Source of the DNA: JAHJTW01 sp964414055
GTDB lineage: Bacteria > Krumholzibacteriota > Krumholzibacteriia > LZORAL124-64-63
Assembly (NCBI GenBank): GCA_964414055.1
Contig: CAYPVD010000183.1
Location: forward strand, 1-5,590
Direction of reading: 5' to 3'
DNA length: 5,590 bases
Shown here piece after piece: positions 4,174-5,590 of this stretch. Positions within the stretch are counted from its first letter, which is position 1. Each line of letters starts with the position of its first letter. Position numbers and translations under genes: made by a program. The notes beneath the pieces were generated by a model. That model saw nothing but the letters and a program-made list of their open reading frames with translations. It was not told where the DNA came from and ran no database searches.

Positions 4174-5590
4174 CCATCTCCTCCTCCGTGGCGGGACGGG
4201 CCCGCAACGCGAACCCGTCCCCGTCCACATCCACCGTCACGATCGTGTCCGGCCGCACCTCTCCGGCGAGGATCAGGTCCGCCAGACGGTCCTGCACCTC
4301 GCGCTGGATGACACGCTTCACGGGGCGCGCGCCGAACTGCGGATCGAACCCCAGCTCGGCCAGCCTGGCCACGGCCTGATCGGTCACCTCGAGCTTGACG
4401 TCCTGCTCCTTCAGGCCGGCGGCCACCTTGGCCAGCTCCAGGCTCACGATGGTGGTGACCATCTCCTTGTTCAGGCTGTTGAAGCGCACGATGCCGTCCA
4501 GACGGTTGAGGAACTCGGGCCGGAAATGACCCTGCAGGGCCGCGATGGTGCGGTTCTCGCGTTCCAACCTTTCCTTCTCGGACTCCTCGCGCCGCGGCGG
4601 CTCGAACTCGGGATCCTGGCACAGGTTGCTCGTCATGATGACCAGGGTGTTGCGGAAATCCACCACCCGGCCCTTGCCGTCGGTCAACCGCCCGTCGTCC
4701 AGCAGCTGCAGGAGCACGTTCATCACCTCGGGATGGGCCTTCTCCACCTCATCCAGCAGGATCACGCTGTACGGATGGCGACGGACCGCCTCGGTGAGCT
4801 GGCCGCCGGCCTCGTGGCCGACGTAGCCCGGCGGCGAACCGATCATGCGCGCCACCGAGTGCCGCTCCATGTACTCGGACATGTCCAGCCGGATCAGGTG
4901 CGAATCGTCGCCGAAGAGCTGCTCGGTGACGGCCTTGGCCAGCTCCGTCTTGCCCACGCCCGTGGGCCCGAGGAAGAGGAACGAACCCAGGGGCCGGTTG
5001 CGGTCGGTCAGACCCGCCCGCGAACGGCGGATGGTGCGGGCCACCTTCTCCACGGCCTCGTCCTGGCCGACGACCCGGCCGGTGATGCGCTGTTCCAGCT
5101 CGCGCAGCTTGGCCATCTCGTCCTCCACCAGGCGCTGGGCCGGAATGCCCGTCCAGCGAGCCACCAGCTCGGCGATGTCGTCCTCCTGGACTTCCTCCTT
5201 GAGCAGGGGCTGATCGCCCTGGATGCGTCTCAGCTCGGCGTAGGCGTCCTGGATCTTCTTCTCGATCTCCTGCTGGGCGCTGTACTTCAGCTCGCTGGCC
5301 TTGGCCAGATCACCGCTGCGCTCGGCGGCCTCCATCTCCAGCTGCAGGTTCTCCTGCTGCTTCTGCAGGCCACGGATGCGATCGATGGCCTCCTTCTCCT
5401 GCTCCCAGCGGGCCTTGAGCTGGGCCAGGCTGTCCCGGTGCTCGGCGATCTGCCGGTCGATGGCCTCGCGCCGCGCCACCGCGGACTTGTCCTTCTCCTT
5501 CTCCAGGGCCAGGCGCTCCATCTCCAGCTGGTTGAGCTGACGCTGCAGATCGTCCACCTCGCTGGGCACCGAGTCGATCTCCATGCGCAG
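4160..5590 (-). CDS. clpB: ClpB protein disaggregase, C-terminal part (5' end outside the window)
   Basis: The visible 476 residues correspond to roughly the second half of ClpB (about 860 residues), the ATP-driven hexameric cytosolic chaperone that extracts proteins from aggregates with DnaK/DnaJ/GrpE. The frame is open at the window edge (LRMEIDS...), so the ATG at 5584 is an internal methionine, not the start. Numbering from that methionine, residues 1 to about 130 are the coiled-coil M domain, including SELKY (Y101, equivalent to the DnaK-coupling tyrosine of E. coli). Next comes VARWTGIPAQRL. The second AAA+ domain has GPTGVGKT (Walker A, 206-213), GYVG pore loop (253-256), VILLDEVEKAHP (Walker B, 274-285), TSN (sensor 1, 318-320), FRPEFLNRLD (arginine finger R361) and GARPVKR (sensor 2, R420). 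All catalytic residues are present. One oddity is the charged segment after TSN (321-352), slightly longer than usual and lacking the common GS after TSNL. Confidence 0.97.
   Translation of the reverse strand: MRMEIDSVPSEVDDLQRQLNQLEMERLALEKEKDKSAVARREAIDRQIAEHRDSLAQLKARWEQEKEAIDRIRGLQKQQENLQLEMEAAERSGDLAKASELKYSAQQEIEKKIQDAYAELRRIQGDQPLLKEEVQEDDIAELVARWTGIPAQRLVEDEMAKLRELEQRITGRVVGQDEAVEKVARTIRRSRAGLTDRNRPLGSFLFLGPTGVGKTELAKAVTEQLFGDDSHLIRLDMSEYMERHSVARMIGSPPGYVGHEAGGQLTEAVRRHPYSVILLDEVEKAHPEVMNVLLQLLDDGRLTDGKGRVVDFRNTLVIMTSNLCQDPEFEPPRREESEKERLERENRTIAALQGHFRPEFLNRLDGIVRFNSLNKEMVTTIVSLELAKVAAGLKEQDVKLEVTDQAVARLAELGFDPQFGARPVKRVIQREVQDRLADLILAGEVRPDTIVTVDVDGDGFALRARPATEEEMAADG

Noticed and set aside
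4059..4622. 187-codon minus-strand frame overlapping the clpB 3' end
   Set aside because: It is an Arg/Gly/Ala-rich shadow frame of clpB, whose own frame is unambiguous by conserved AAA+ motifs.

Overview
The window is a GC-rich bacterial stretch in which every convincing gene lies on the minus strand. Reading in the direction of transcription (high to low coordinates) the order is: the 3' part of clpB (stop at 4160), a 304-base intergenic region with an elaborate structured leader, a 739-residue secreted multidomain protein (3855 to 1636), a 156-base intergenic region with a terminator and a strong promoter, an exported MEMO/AmrB-family protein (1479 to 370), and the 5' part of an unidentified membrane-anchored protein (278 to beyond base 1).

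The organism is probably a Gram-negative member of the FCB/PVC neighbourhood. I would look first at candidate phyla such as Krumholzibacteriota, Eisenbacteria or Latescibacterota. The evidence is the C-terminal 'APNPFNP...SGVYLYRL...KMLLLR' sorting/FlgD-Ig-like domain, the GEVED domain and the WGSW/GWKT domains (DUF7901-like) on a secreted protein, together with high GC. This is inference from protein style, not phylogeny.

The genes do not form an obvious single pathway. ClpB is housekeeping protein disaggregation. The 739-residue protein carries two copies of one domain around a GEVED module and ends in an export/sorting module, so it is most likely displayed or released outside the cell. 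The MEMO-family protein has a signal peptide, unlike the cytosolic members usually described. The last gene starts with two hydrophobic segments followed by what looks like an extracytoplasmic domain. The 91-base gap between these last two genes has no visible terminator, so they may be co-transcribed.

The most interesting non-coding signal is the leader of the 739-residue protein (3860-4006). Two distant segments can form a 14-pair stem that traps the ribosome binding site. It encloses three local hairpins, and one 7-base segment has two mutually exclusive pairing partners. I match it to no riboswitch class I know. The next most interesting are a canonical -35/-10 promoter with direct repeats upstream of the MEMO gene, a perfect 11-bp terminator hairpin whose loop and 3' arm could also pair with the MEMO leader, and a perfect hairpin over the clpB stop codon followed by a G-quadruplex motif. 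I saw no tRNA, rRNA, CRISPR array or insertion sequence.
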